A stretch of DNA of 64,000 nt from Peptoniphilus vaginalis (lineage in GTDB: Bacteria; Bacillota; Clostridia; Tissierellales; Peptoniphilaceae), in the NCBI RefSeq assembly GCF_900176605.1, contig NZ_FXLP01000005.1, positions 1 through 64,000 on the forward strand. Direction: 5' to 3'. The notes beneath the pieces are model-generated. The model did not search any database. It was not told where the DNA came from and was given only the letters and a program-made list of their open reading frames with translations. This document shows positions 7,665 to 17,582 of the stretch, one piece after another; the stretch's first letter is position 1, and every line of letters begins with the position of its first letter. The translations under genes were made by a program, and so were the position numbers.

Positions 7665-8699
7665 ATGGAAAATTATGTAATTGAATTAAAAAATATTAGC
7701 AAGAGCTTTGGCGACAATGTAATTTTAGAAAATTTTGACTTTAAGGTAAAGAAGGATGAGTTCCTTACAATTCTTGGACCGTCAGGTTGTGGCAAGACTA
7801 CAATTTTGAGATTAATTGGAGGCTTTGAGGAGCCAGATGAGGGGCAAATCCTTTTTAATGGAGAAGACATAACAAACAAGGAAGCCTATGAGAGAAGAAT
7901 CAACACAGTTTTCCAAAAGTATGCTCTTTTTCCTCATATGAATGTCTTCGACAATATTGCCTTTGGCCTAAAGATTAAGAAGATGGATAAGAAAGTCATC
8001 AAGGAAAAGGTAAAGGAAGTTTTAAAGCTTGTTAACCTTGTGGGTTTTGAAAATAGAGAGATAGAGTCCCTATCAGGTGGGCAACAACAAAGGATAGCCA
8101 TTGCAAGAGCCCTTGTAAATGAGCCAGATGTTTTGTTGCTTGACGAACCCCTTGGTGCCCTTGACTTGAAATTAAGACAGGCCATGCAGATAGAGCTTAA
8201 GAGGATACAAAAAAGTGTTGGCATAACTTTCATTTACGTTACCCATGACCAAGAAGAAGCTCTTTCCATGAGCGACACTGTTGTGGTTTTAAACAATGGC
8301 GAGATTCAACAAATGGATAGCCCAATAAATATATACAACGAGCCAAAGAATGCCTTTGTTGCAGACTTTATTGGCGAGTCCAACATTATCAAGGGAAGGA
8401 TGCTTGAGGACTTTAAGGTAAGATTTTTAGATTTTGATTTTCCTTGCGTTGACAAGGGCTTCAAGGTTAATGAAGATGTAGAAGTAGTAGTAAGACCTGA
8501 AGATGTGATTTTAGTTGATGAAAACTACCAAGTTGAAGGCGTAGTAACAAGTCTTGTCTTTAAGGGAGTTCACTATGAAATGACAGTGGATATTGGCGGT
8601 TACTCCTTGCTTGTTCAATCAACAGAAAAAAGAGAAGTGGGAGAAAAGACAGGCATAATCATCAAACCAGACCTAATTCACGTTATGAGGCTAGGTTAA
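7665..8699 (+). CDS. potA: Spermidine/putrescine ABC transporter ATPase PotA
   Basis: 344 aa. The nucleotide-binding domain shows Walker [10 protein letters not shown] (about 38-46), the signature LSGGQQQR, Walker B VLLLDEP and the switch THDQEEA. A C-terminal TOBE-type domain follows (about 260-344, with VVVRPEDV). It energises polyamine import together with PotB, PotC and PotD. One base separates its stop from the potB start. Confidence 0.95.
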   Translation: MENYVIELKNISKSFGDNVILENFDFKVKKDEFLTILGPSGCGKTTILRLIGGFEEPDEGQILFNGEDITNKEAYERRINTVFQKYALFPHMNVFDNIAFGLKIKKMDKKVIKEKVKEVLKLVNLVGFENREIESLSGGQQQRIAIARALVNEPDVLLLDEPLGALDLKLRQAMQIELKRIQKSVGITFIYVTHDQEEALSMSDTVVVLNNGEIQQMDSPINIYNEPKNAFVADFIGESNIIKGRMLEDFKVRFLDFDFPCVDKGFKVNEDVEVVVRPEDVILVDENYQVEGVVTSLVFKGVHYEMTVDIGGYSLLVQSTEKREVGEKTGIIIKPDLIHVMRLG

Positions 8700-8700
8700 T

Positions 8701-9531
8701 ATGAAGAAATTTTCATTAATTTATTTATTTTGGGGCCTAGTATTTATTGTCTTCCCACTATTTTTAATACTTGCCCACTCTTTGAGCTCAAACACAGATT
8801 TGGGAGATTTTGCCTTTACCCTAGACAATTTCTCAAGGTTCTTTGAGCCACTTTATGTAAAAATTTTACTTACATCTCTTGTATTGGCAGGACTTTCAAC
8901 TATATTGTGCCTAATCATTGGCTACCCAGTGGCATATATAATTTCGCAAATGAGCGAAAAAGTTCGAAACAATATGATTTTAATTTTTATAATCCCAATG
9001 TGGATGAACTTCCTTTTGAGGACTTATGCTTGGCTTACACTTCTTGGCAATAAGGGCCTAATCAATAAATTTATTGGACTTTTTGGCTGGGGACCCTGGA
9101 ACCTTATGTACAATTCCAAGGCAATAATGATTGGTATGGTTTATAACTTCTTGCCTTTTATGGTTTTGCCAATTTATACAGTCCTATTAAAAATGGATAA
9201 GAAACTAATTGAAGCAGCAAAGGACCTTGGAGCCAACGACTTCAAAGTTTTTATAAAGGTTATACTTCCACTTTCTTTGCCAGGAATTTACACTGGTATC
9301 ACCATGGTATTTATACCGGCAATTTCAACTTTCGTTGTGCCAAACTTGTTAGGTGGAAACAACTTCTACTTAATTGGCAACTTAATTGAAAAGCAATTTA
9401 CCTTCACAGGAGATTGGGGCTTTGGATCTGCAATTTCTATGATCTTGATTGTAATAATGCTTTTGATATTGATTATTCCAAAGATATTTAACGGGAAAAT
9501 TAAAACTAGCGAAATAGGAGGTGGCCTATAA
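8701..9531 (+). CDS. potB: Spermidine/putrescine permease PotB
   Basis: 276 aa with six predicted membrane segments. The ABC permease EAA loop reads EAAKDLGANDFKVFIKVILP near residues 180-199, which docks on PotA. Its stop overlaps the potC start by one base. Confidence 0.94.
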   Translation: MKKFSLIYLFWGLVFIVFPLFLILAHSLSSNTDLGDFAFTLDNFSRFFEPLYVKILLTSLVLAGLSTILCLIIGYPVAYIISQMSEKVRNNMILIFIIPMWMNFLLRTYAWLTLLGNKGLINKFIGLFGWGPWNLMYNSKAIMIGMVYNFLPFMVLPIYTVLLKMDKKLIEAAKDLGANDFKVFIKVILPLSLPGIYTGITMVFIPAISTFVVPNLLGGNNFYLIGNLIEKQFTFTGDWGFGSAISMILIVIMLLILIIPKIFNGKIKTSEIGGGL

Positions 9532-10313
9532 TGAAAAAAATAATAGATAGGATTTACTTGTTTTTAATATTTTTATTCTTGTATGCACCAATTATCATCC
9601 TAGTTGTCTTTAGTTTTAACAACTCCAAGCTAAGGGGGTCTTGGGCAGGTTTCACCCTAAAGTGGTACAAAAATTTATTTACTGATCCAGCAATTTTATC
9701 CTCACTTTGGACAACTCTTATAGTAGCAGTGGTGGCTACTGTTATTTCAACTATTGTTGGAACAATTTCTGCCATTGCCATAAATGAACTAAGGGGAGTC
9801 AAAAGGGATACCATCCTAAATATAAATTATTTGCCAGTAATCAACCCAGACATTGTAACAGCAGTTGCCCTTATGGGACTCTTTGGACTCTTTAACATAA
9901 GAATGGGATACACTACAATGATAATTTCACACATTGTCTTTTGCATTCCCTATGTTATACTTTCAATCCTGCCAAAGTTAAATCAACTGCAAAAGAATAC
10001 ACTTGAGGCAGCCCTAGACCTGGGAGCAACTCCAACATATGCTATATTAAATGTGGTGATTCCACAAATTAAACCTGCAATATTAACTGGGGCACTAATG
10101 TCCTTTACGCTTTCCATTGATGACTTTGTTATTTCCTTCTTCAACACAGGCCAAGGAGTATCAAACCTTTCAATAACAATTTATTCTATGGCTAGAAAGG
10201 GAATCAATCCATCAATAAATGCAGTATCAACATTAATGCTAGTAGCACTTTTAATCCTTCTTGTGATAATCAACAAGAGAAGTGAAAAAATGAAAAAAAT
10301 CGAGGTAATTTAA
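9531..10313 (+). CDS. potC: Spermidine/putrescine permease PotC
   Basis: 260 aa with six predicted membrane segments. The EAA loop is EAALDLGATPTYAILNVVIP near residues 160-180. The N-terminus YAPIIILVVFSFNNSK is typical of PotC. Its stop overlaps the potD start by one base. Confidence 0.94.
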   Translation: MKKIIDRIYLFLIFLFLYAPIIILVVFSFNNSKLRGSWAGFTLKWYKNLFTDPAILSSLWTTLIVAVVATVISTIVGTISAIAINELRGVKRDTILNINYLPVINPDIVTAVALMGLFGLFNIRMGYTTMIISHIVFCIPYVILSILPKLNQLQKNTLEAALDLGATPTYAILNVVIPQIKPAILTGALMSFTLSIDDFVISFFNTGQGVSNLSITIYSMARKGINPSINAVSTLMLVALLILLVIINKRSEKMKKIEVI

Positions 10314-11368
10314 TGAAACAGATGAAAAAAATTATTTTTGCTTTTGCTATCTTAATGGTATTGTCCCTAACAGGATGTGGTAAAGGGAAAACACCAAAAG
10401 AAGAAATCTATGTTTACAACTGGGGAGAGTATATTGACCCACAAATCCTAAAGGACTTCCAAAAGGGAACAGGTATCAAGGTAAACTACGACACTTATGC
10501 ATCAAACGAAGACCTTTATATCAAAATGACTCAATCACAAGACAAGTATGATGTAGTTGTGCCTAGTGATTATATGATTGAAAGACTAATCAAAGAAGGA
10601 CTTGTAAGAGAAATTGACTTCAGTAAGATTCCAAACTTTGCAAATGTAGAAGACATCTTAAAAAATCCAAGCTTCGATCCAGAAAACAAATACTCTGTAC
10701 CATACTTCTGGGGCACTGTTGGAATTATCTACAACAAGGCAGAAGTTAAGGACAAGGTTGACTCATGGAATATCCTTTGGAATGAAAAATATAAGAACCA
10801 AATAATTATGTACAATTCACAAAGGGATACTCTTGGAGTTGCCCTTAAAAGATTGGGATATTCTTTAAACTCAACAAATGAAAAGGAATTGCAAGAAGCT
10901 AAGAAGTCGCTAATAGAACAAAAACCTCTAGTATATGCTTACCTTGATGATGATGGACGTGATGTTGTAGTCCAAGGAGATGCAAACCTATCAGTAATGT
11001 ACTCAGGAGATGCCCTTCTTATGATGCAACAAAACGAAGACCTTGACTATGTGGTGCCAAAGGAAGGCTCAAACATCTGGTACGACTCTATGGTTATTCC
11101 AAAGAATGCACAAAATGTTGAAGGAGCAGAAAAATTTATTAATTATATGCTAGAAAAAGAAGTTCAAGCAAAAAATGTTAAGCACTGCGTAGGTTACACT
11201 TCACCAGTTAAGGGAGTGAAGGAACTCTTACCAGATGAAATTAAAAACTCAAAGGTTGCTTATCCAGATATGGACAAACTTCCACCACTAGAATCCTTTA
11301 AGGACCTAGGAGATTTTATAAAAGTTTACGATAGAATCTGGACAGAAATAAATGCTTCTAATCTTTAA
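10313..11368 (+). CDS. potD: Spermidine/putrescine-binding lipoprotein PotD
   Basis: 351 aa. A lipoprotein signal ends at LTGC (Cys about 22). The mature part begins with the family-typical EIYVYNWGEYIDPQILKDF, and YDVVVPSDYMIERL and the C-terminal VYDRIWTEI fit the PotD fold. It captures polyamine outside the membrane for PotBC. It is the last gene of the operon; no strong terminator is visible before 11451. Confidence 0.95.
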   Translation: MKQMKKIIFAFAILMVLSLTGCGKGKTPKEEIYVYNWGEYIDPQILKDFQKGTGIKVNYDTYASNEDLYIKMTQSQDKYDVVVPSDYMIERLIKEGLVREIDFSKIPNFANVEDILKNPSFDPENKYSVPYFWGTVGIIYNKAEVKDKVDSWNILWNEKYKNQIIMYNSQRDTLGVALKRLGYSLNSTNEKELQEAKKSLIEQKPLVYAYLDDDGRDVVVQGDANLSVMYSGDALLMMQQNEDLDYVVPKEGSNIWYDSMVIPKNAQNVEGAEKFINYMLEKEVQAKNVKHCVGYTSPVKGVKELLPDEIKNSKVAYPDMDKLPPLESFKDLGDFIKVYDRIWTEINASNL

Positions 11369-11451
11369 TATGCTAATAAATTTGTTTATTTTAAGACCTC
11401 TATGTGATATTATGTATATTAAGCGAAATGTTTTCATAATGGAGGTTTAAA

Positions 11452-12480
11452 ATGAACGAGAGAATAAAAAAGCTTGTGGTTTTTGCAATTTTCATACTAG
11501 TACTTATGTTAGCTTCTCTAACTGCTTTTTTCAGTAAGTCTCTTATGTGGCCAAACGCTGACGTAGATAGGGAGTTCGACGGAATTCTTTTTAACAATGC
11601 TGATGGAGTAGAAAATCTACAAGTTACAAGATCCATGGCAAGAGAAGGCCAAGAAAATCTAATAAAATACGACATAAAATTTGATTACAAAGGCGAAGAT
11701 TCAACAGCAAGAATCTTAGGTAGGCCTAATAGACAAATTTTCTTTGGAGAAGGAATTACTTATGGCAAGTCAAAGGTCAACCTAAAGGGAGACTTCGATA
11801 AAATTAACAAATCTCTTTTCGAAGAAAAATTAAAATTAAAGGTAAAAGATTTTTATAACAAGACAGACAACAAGGACTTCAAGGCAGTGAGTGAAGTTAA
11901 ACTTGACCTAAAGGAAAAAGTTGGCGAATATGAATTCACAGTTTACTACCCAGCAAACCCACTATATTTTTCAGGTGGACAAAAGGTTGAAGATGCTTCA
12001 ATATTTGTGACAAATGCAAAGGTAGAAAATTGGACTGAATCAATTAAGTCAAACAACAGTGTCAAGGAAGCTTACACAAACTCAGGTTATTATGTAAATA
12101 AGATCGAATTAATTAACCAAGGACTAATAAATAAAATTTCTCTTATCAACACAGCAAGCACAGTTATCTTCTTAGTATTAACAGTGGGAATGATTGCTCT
12201 AATTTGGCTTGATAGGGGTAACTTTAAAATTTATCTTGGCGCCCTCTTCATAATGATCCCTGCTTTCTATAGGTTTATGGACAAGGGAACAAGCAACCTT
12301 GGTGTCCTAATAGTCTATCCAATCTTAGGATTTATTGCCTCAATCGCAGCAAGGCTACTTGCATCCGATGGCGACTTTAAAATAAATAGCAAGGAAATAA
12401 AACAATCAACTGCATTTTTATTAATGTACTTTGTTTTCTCACTAATTTTCTTTGTGATACCAAGAGTATTCATAGGATAA
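11452..12480 (+). CDS. Membrane protein of unknown function
   Basis: 342 aa; I do not recognise the family. One N-terminal membrane helix (about 9-29) is followed by a polar extracytoplasmic region of about 200 residues and then four membrane helices (about 238-258, 264-282, 286-306 and 318-340). The start has a GGAGG site. It follows potD by 83 bases and precedes the surface protein; a link to either is not shown. Confidence 0.75.
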   Translation: MNERIKKLVVFAIFILVLMLASLTAFFSKSLMWPNADVDREFDGILFNNADGVENLQVTRSMAREGQENLIKYDIKFDYKGEDSTARILGRPNRQIFFGEGITYGKSKVNLKGDFDKINKSLFEEKLKLKVKDFYNKTDNKDFKAVSEVKLDLKEKVGEYEFTVYYPANPLYFSGGQKVEDASIFVTNAKVENWTESIKSNNSVKEAYTNSGYYVNKIELINQGLINKISLINTASTVIFLVLTVGMIALIWLDRGNFKIYLGALFIMIPAFYRFMDKGTSNLGVLIVYPILGFIASIAARLLASDGDFKINSKEIKQSTAFLLMYFVFSLIFFVIPRVFIG

Positions 12481-12732
12481 GTAAAGATTTAAGATTAAAA
12501 CCAATTTATAAATACAAATATATGATATGACAATTAAATGAACAAAGGGATAAAGAATACTTGCAATATAGAAGATTATAGACTAATATAATTGTATAGT
12601 AATGATACAGAGGAATTGATGAAATCCAAAACTCTTTTATAGGATTAAACAGTAAAAGACCTCAGTATTTAGATTTTGTCCCTTTGTTTTTGTATTATTC
12701 TAAATTTTCTAAAACCAAGGAGGGTTTCAGTT

Positions 12733-15700
12733 ATGAGAAGGAAATTTCAAGAACCTATAATTAAAAGAATAAGGAAAACGATGTTAGGTAAAAATAAATT
12801 TCGTCTTTTGACGGCAACACTTGCCTTTACAATGCTAACATCCTCTTTCTATTATCCTTTAAAAATGGATGTAGTAGCAGCTAGTGGCAACCCACAAGTG
12901 GGGGGGGGGTTTTAGAGGTGCAGATGAAGATACATCTGCAAATCAAACCTTTGATAACTCCAAAATCAAAGATGCTAACTCTAAAACTCTTTCAGACATA
13001 CTAAAATCATTACCGGAAAAGGTTGAAAACAACAGTAAAGTCAAAGATAAAATGACTGAGCTGGGGGATAAGACACAGGTAAAAGCCGGCGAGATAAAGG
13101 AAATCAAGGAATTTGGTGGCTGGACTGCAATTAAAGGTGGTGAGTCCGAAAATGAAGAAGGCAAATTTGCCATTGCCAAGAAAACTCAGTATGGATTCTT
13201 TCCTATAGGAACAATAAATGTCACAAGAGCTCAAGGAAAAGAGGGAGGAAAAGAAGAGGCTTTCGTACAAGAAAGTGTCCTTGACACAAAAAATAATGAC
13301 TATACTCTTCTATTAGGCAAAACTGTAACAGGAGCTAATAGAGATGAACCAGCTCATGATGGTACTCCATATAAACATACAGGTGAAGGCGGTGATATTG
13401 CAAGAAATGTAAAGGGATTTAATGGTATAGAAAAAACCTTTAAAGCCTATTCTCCAGAAACAGGTTCAAATGTTAAAGTTGGGTTCAAAATAGGTTATAC
13501 AGGAGATATTAATGGTAAAAAAGCCAAATATAAAGTAGTAGTTCTTGCTCATACTAAAGATGGACAATGGGAAAGTAAATATTTAAAAGTATTAGATCCA
13601 ACAAAAAACACTTCAGAAGTGAAAGCAGCAAAAGATGGAACTGTTAGTCAATTGGACGTCACAGGATTGACCAAAGAACAAGCGGAAGCAAAAATAAATA
13701 ATGATAAAAAAGTACCTAACGGAACAGTTGGCACATTTCTTAGTGAAGACATCCAACTACCTGTAGGAGCAACAGAATATAAGGTAAAAATTTCTATAGG
13801 AGATCAAGATAGGTTGGGTATGAGCTACCAATCCAAGTATCAATTATACGCACTTCCTATAAGTGGAGCTGATTTTAATATAACTCAAGATACGAGACAA
13901 TTGGCGAAATCGCTTTTCACTCAAATTTACAATAAGCTGCTCGAAGAAAAAGCTGAAGATATAAAAAACAAGACACCGGAAAGTATCGCGGCTTATGAGG
14001 CTGAGTTGGAAAAAATGAAAGCCTTAGTTGACTCGACGGAGCTAAATAGCAAGGCTGATTATGTAACAGCACTAGAGAAAGTTGAGCAAACACATAAGAA
14101 CTTAGTAAGCCCGATCCTCGATCTTGTTGCTCCGGCGACGAAAGTGCCTGTAAAGAACCCGGCCCAATTAACGGAACAAGAAAAACAAGCCGTGAAAGAC
14201 GCGGTGAAAGACGCGAACAAAGGCTTGAACTTGGACGACAAGGACATCACTGTCGATAACGATGGAAAAGTCACTGTCAAGAAGGGCGATAAAACCGGCA
14301 CCATCGAAGCAGGCAATGTCGTGGAAGAAAGCAAAGTGCTCGATCTTGTTGCTCCGGCGACGAAAGTGCCTGTAAAGAACCCGGCCCAATTAACGGAACA
14401 AGAAAAACAAGCCGTGAAAGACGCGGTAAAAGACGCGAACAAAGGCTTGAACTTGGACGACAAGGACATCACTGTCGATAAGGACGGAAAAGTCACTGTC
14501 AAGAAGGGCGATAAAACCGGCACCATCGAAGCAGGCAATGTCGTGGAAGAAAGCAAAGCTCTCGATCTTGTTGCTCCGACGAAGAAAGTAGCCGTAAAGA
14601 ACTCGGCCCAATTAACAGAACAAGAAAAACAAGCCGTGAAAGACGCAGTAAAAGACGCAAACAAAGGCTTGAACTTGGAAGACAAGGACATCACTGTCGA
14701 TAACGATGGAAAAGTCACTGTCAAGAAGGGCGATAAAATCGGCACCATCGAAGCAGGCAATGTCGTGGAAGAAAGCAAAGCTCTCGATCTTGTTGCTCCG
14801 ACGAAGAAAGTAGCCGTAAAGAACCCGGCCCAATTAACAGAACAAGAAAAACAAGCCGTGAAAGACGCAGTAAAAGACGCAAACAAAGGCTTGAACTTGG
14901 AAGACAAGGACATCACTGTCGATAACGATGGAAAAGTCACTGTCAAGAAGGGCGATAAAATCGGCACCATCGAAGCAGGCAATGTCGTGGAAGAAAGCAA
15001 AGCGCTCGATCTTGTTGCTCCGACGACGAAAGTAGCCGTAAAGAACCCGGCTCAATTAACGGAACAAGAAAAACAAGCCGTGAAAGACGCGGTAAAAGAC
15101 GCGAACAAAGGCTTGAACTTGGAAGACAAGGACATCACTGTCGATAACGACGGAAAAGTCACTGTCAAGAAGGGCGATAAAACCGGCACCATCGAAGGCG
15201 CCAGCGTCGTGGAAGAAAGCAAAGTGCTCGATCTTGTTGCTCCGACGACGAAAGTAGCCGTAAAGAACCCGGCTCAATTAACGGAACAAGAAAAACAAGC
15301 GGTTAAGGATGCAATAAAAGAAGCAAATCCAACTTTAAAATTAGAAGATGCAAATATTGATGTAAAAGACAACGGAGAAGCAGTAGTAACAAAAGATGGA
15401 AAAAAAGCAACAGTACCAGCAAATCAAGCTGTAAGTCAAGACAACGAAAGTCAAGATAGTTATATACCAGGTTATGGGGATTATTTCCCAGGTGGAATTA
15501 AAATTAAAGAATACTCCACTCCAACACATCCAGTAATAGTATCTATTCCTAAGAAATCAGAAGAACTTGTTAAGGGAAAAGGAGAAAGTCTATGGTACGT
15601 ATTCCATATAGATAAACTTGAGTATGATGTTGTTATAAATGGTGTTACAACTAAAAGAACAATGGATATCACGCCTATAATTAGTAAAGGTAGAACTATG

Positions 15701-16012
15701 GTACCACTTAGATATGTTGCAGAGGTTATTGGAGCTGAAGTTAAGTGGGATGCAGAAACTAGAACAGCATCTTTTACTAAGAATGGATTAACTGCAAGTA
15801 TTCAAATTGATGGAGATGAAATAGTCCTTTCTAATGGCAAGACTATTAAAATGGATTCAAAACCACTTATTGTCAAAGATAGGATGTTAGTTTCTGTTGT
15901 TAATCTAGCCAATGTGTTTGGTCTTACTAATGGAAATGAACAAGATAAAAAAGATCAAGATATTGAATGGAATCAAGAAGTCAGAACAGTTACAGTTTAT
16001 GTTAAGAGATAA
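12733..16012 (+). CDS. Large repeat-rich surface protein, frame broken at a G10 tract (candidate phase-variable adhesin)
   Basis: The ATG at 12733 (AAGGAGGG site) opens a signal peptide ending near VVAASG. The frame then meets ten Gs (12900-12909) and stops at TAG 12913-12915. The remaining 1,040 residues are open in another frame from 12884 to 16012. With nine or twelve Gs the two join as NPQVGGGFRGADED and give 1,092 aa. Order: signal peptide; a beta-rich region of unknown type; a FIVAR-like helical stretch (13900-14110); five complete 74-residue repeats plus a partial sixth; a linker; and a C-terminal copper-amine-oxidase-N-like stalk domain (from about 15590, with GRTMVPLRYVAEVIGAEVKW). 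No LPXTG or SLH motif is seen. A sequencing error in the homopolymer is the main alternative to a true OFF state. Confidence 0.8.
12900..12909 (+). repeat. G10 homopolymer
   Basis: Ten consecutive Gs occur in a genome that is otherwise AT-rich, 24 bases after the predicted signal-peptide cleavage region. The present length puts the downstream frame out of phase with the signal peptide. Confidence 0.9.
14117..15298 (+). repeat. 222-bp in-frame tandem repeats (five full, one partial)
   Basis: Units start at 14117, 14339, 14561, 14783, 15005 and 15227. Each full unit encodes 74 residues beginning LDLVAP and containing NPAQLTEQEKQAVKDAVKDAN and DITVDNDGKVTVKKGDK. Units are nearly identical at the DNA level and visibly richer in G+C than the gene around them. 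The sixth unit keeps this style only to about 15298 and then continues in AT-rich codons. Confidence 0.92.
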
Positions 16013-16035
16013 TTTTAAATAATTTAAAATTTGCA

Positions 16036-16085
16036 AGGGGAGTAATAATGAATATACAAATATATTCGTTATTACTCCTTTTTTA
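16036..16085 (+). terminator. Terminator of the surface-protein gene
   Basis: GGAGTAATAA (16039-16048) pairs with TTATTACTCC (16069-16078), and the inner GAATATA/TATATTC arms extend the stem. Six Ts follow. Confidence 0.88.
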
Positions 16086-16110
16086 AGTTCAATCTTATTG
16101 GACTTTTTTT
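16085..16110 (+). terminator. Second, back-up terminator
   Basis: AAGTTCAAT (16085-16093) pairs with ATTGGACTT (16097-16105), with one G-T pair and a 3-base loop, and runs into seven Ts. Confidence 0.6.
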
Positions 16111-16182
16111 GTTTTAAATTTTTAATAAAAGTTTAGACCTTGGTGAAAATTAAAAAATAAATTTCTCTTATTTAGTGATGAA

Positions 16183-16236
16183 TCATAAACTTATAAATTT
16201 TCATAAACTTATAAATTTTCATAAACTTATAAAGTC
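16183..16236. repeat. 18-bp-period intergenic array, locus 2
   Basis: Two identical units of TCATAAACTTATAAATTT (16183-16200 and 16201-16218) are followed by a third that matches for 15 bases. More degenerate units continue to about 16290. This is the reverse-complement orientation of the locus 1 family. Confidence 0.8.
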
Positions 16237-16324
16237 GTATAAAGAATTCAACTCTTATGACTTAATAAATATTTACAAAGTAAATAAAAATTGTAAAAAA
16301 ATAGGAAAACTATTTTTTTTGAAA

Positions 16325-16353
16325 TTGAAATAAGAGGGGATTTAATATATAAT
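16325..16353 (+). promoter_or_regulatory. Promoter of the BMP lipoprotein gene
   Basis: TTGAAA (16325-16330), a 17-base spacer and TATAAT (16348-16353) lie 30 bases before the start codon. Confidence 0.75.
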
Positions 16354-16382
16354 TTACTTAAATAATTATAGGAGGATTATAA

Positions 16383-17465
16383 ATGAAGAAGAAACTTACA
16401 TTACTTTCAGTGTTATTGATTGCAATGACACTTGTTGCTTGTGGTGGAGGCAACAAAAAAGAAGCAGATGGAAACGCTACTAAAAAAACAGCTGAAGCTA
16501 AGTCAGATATTGACGTTGGTTTTGTAACTGATGAAGGTGGAGTTAATGACCAATCCTTTAACCAAGGAGTTTGGGAAGGACTTCAAAAGGCACAAAAAGA
16601 ACTTGGAATCAAGGCTGACTATGTTGAATCTAAGGACACTAAGGACTACTCTCCTAACCTAGAAACTTTTGCTGACAAAAACAAAAACCTTATTGTTGGT
16701 GCTGGTTTCAAAATGGGTGGAGCAGTAACTGAAGCTGCTAAAATGTACCCAGAAACTAATTATGCAATAGTTGACGTTGACGTTACAGTTGACAAAGATG
16801 GTAATAAGGTTGAAGCTCCTTCAAATCTACTTGGAATTATGTTTAGGGCACAAGAACCTTCTTTCCTAGTTGGTTATATTGCTGGTATGACTACTGAAAC
16901 TAACAAGGTTGGTTTCGTTGGTGGTCAAGAAGGTAACATTATTTGGGGATTCGAATATGGTTACAAGGCTGGTGTTGATTACGCAGCTAAGGAAAGAGGC
17001 GTTAACATCGAAGTTCTTAGCCAATATGTTGGTAACTTCTCTGATGCACAAAAGGGTAAATCAATCACTGCTACTATGTACCAAAACGGTGCTGACGTAG
17101 TATTCCACGCAGCTGGTGGAGCAGGCGAAGGTGTTATCGAAGCTGCTAAAGAAGCTGGCAAGTGGGTAATTGGTGTTGATAGAGACCAAAGCGACAGAGC
17201 TCCTGAAAATGTATTAACTTCTGCAATGAAGAATGGCGATGTTGCTGTTTACCAAGTTGTAAAAGATATGCAAGAAGGTAAGTTCCAAGGTGGAAAAACT
17301 GTTGAACTTGGTCTAGCTGATGATGGAGCAGTAGGTATTGCACCAACTTCTGACAAGAATGTTAAGCCTGAAGTTTTAAAGAAAGTTGACGAAATAACTA
17401 AGAAAATTATTTCTGGCGAAATCAAAGTTCCTTACAACGAAGAAACTTACAACCAATACAAATAA
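16383..17465 (+). CDS. BMP/PnrA-family nucleoside-binding lipoprotein
   Basis: 360 aa. A lipoprotein signal ends at LVAC (Cys20) and is followed by a charged linker. The BMP domain begins DVGFVTDEGGVNDQSFNQGVWEG (about 41-63) and includes VGFVGGQEGNIIWGFEYGYKAG and VIGVDRDQSD. PnrA-type proteins bind purine nucleosides for an ABC importer. The matching ATPase and permeases follow, but a terminator (17471-17512) and a new promoter (17524-17552) separate them, so the binding protein can be made in excess. Confidence 0.92.
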   Translation: MKKKLTLLSVLLIAMTLVACGGGNKKEADGNATKKTAEAKSDIDVGFVTDEGGVNDQSFNQGVWEGLQKAQKELGIKADYVESKDTKDYSPNLETFADKNKNLIVGAGFKMGGAVTEAAKMYPETNYAIVDVDVTVDKDGNKVEAPSNLLGIMFRAQEPSFLVGYIAGMTTETNKVGFVGGQEGNIIWGFEYGYKAGVDYAAKERGVNIEVLSQYVGNFSDAQKGKSITATMYQNGADVVFHAAGGAGEGVIEAAKEAGKWVIGVDRDQSDRAPENVLTSAMKNGDVAVYQVVKDMQEGKFQGGKTVELGLADDGAVGIAPTSDKNVKPEVLKKVDEITKKIISGEIKVPYNEETYNQYK

Positions 17466-17470
17466 GTTTA

Positions 17471-17512
17471 AAAAGTCATCTCTTAGGAGTCATCTTTGAG
17501 ATGACTTTTTTA
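17471..17512 (+). terminator. Terminator after the BMP lipoprotein gene
   Basis: AAAAGTCATCTC (17472-17483) pairs perfectly with GAGATGACTTTT (17499-17510), followed by more Ts. Confidence 0.85.
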
Positions 17513-17523
17513 TTGCAAATTAT

Positions 17524-17552
17524 TTCAAAATTGCCCAATTCTTTGGTATAAT
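17524..17552 (+). promoter_or_regulatory. Promoter of the nucleoside ABC transporter genes
   Basis: TTCAAA (17524-17529), a 17-base spacer and TATAAT (17547-17552) with an extended TGG before it. Confidence 0.65.
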
Positions 17553-17582
17553 TTATTTAACATAACAAAGGAGCGTTTGTAT

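Noticed and set aside
12884-12886. GTG as the start of the long surface-protein frame
   Set aside because: It has no ribosome site and would give a protein without a signal peptide. The signal peptide lies in the frame starting at 12733, so the G tract explains the arrangement better.
14059-15000. A 313-residue open frame on the minus strand across the surface-protein repeats
   Set aside because: It is a by-product of the 222-bp repeats (222 is divisible by three) and has no start signal. Its protein is low-complexity Ser/Phe/Thr.
14117-15298. Insertion sequence or other mobile element in the repeat block
   Set aside because: The units are in-frame coding repeats with no transposase or terminal inverted repeats.
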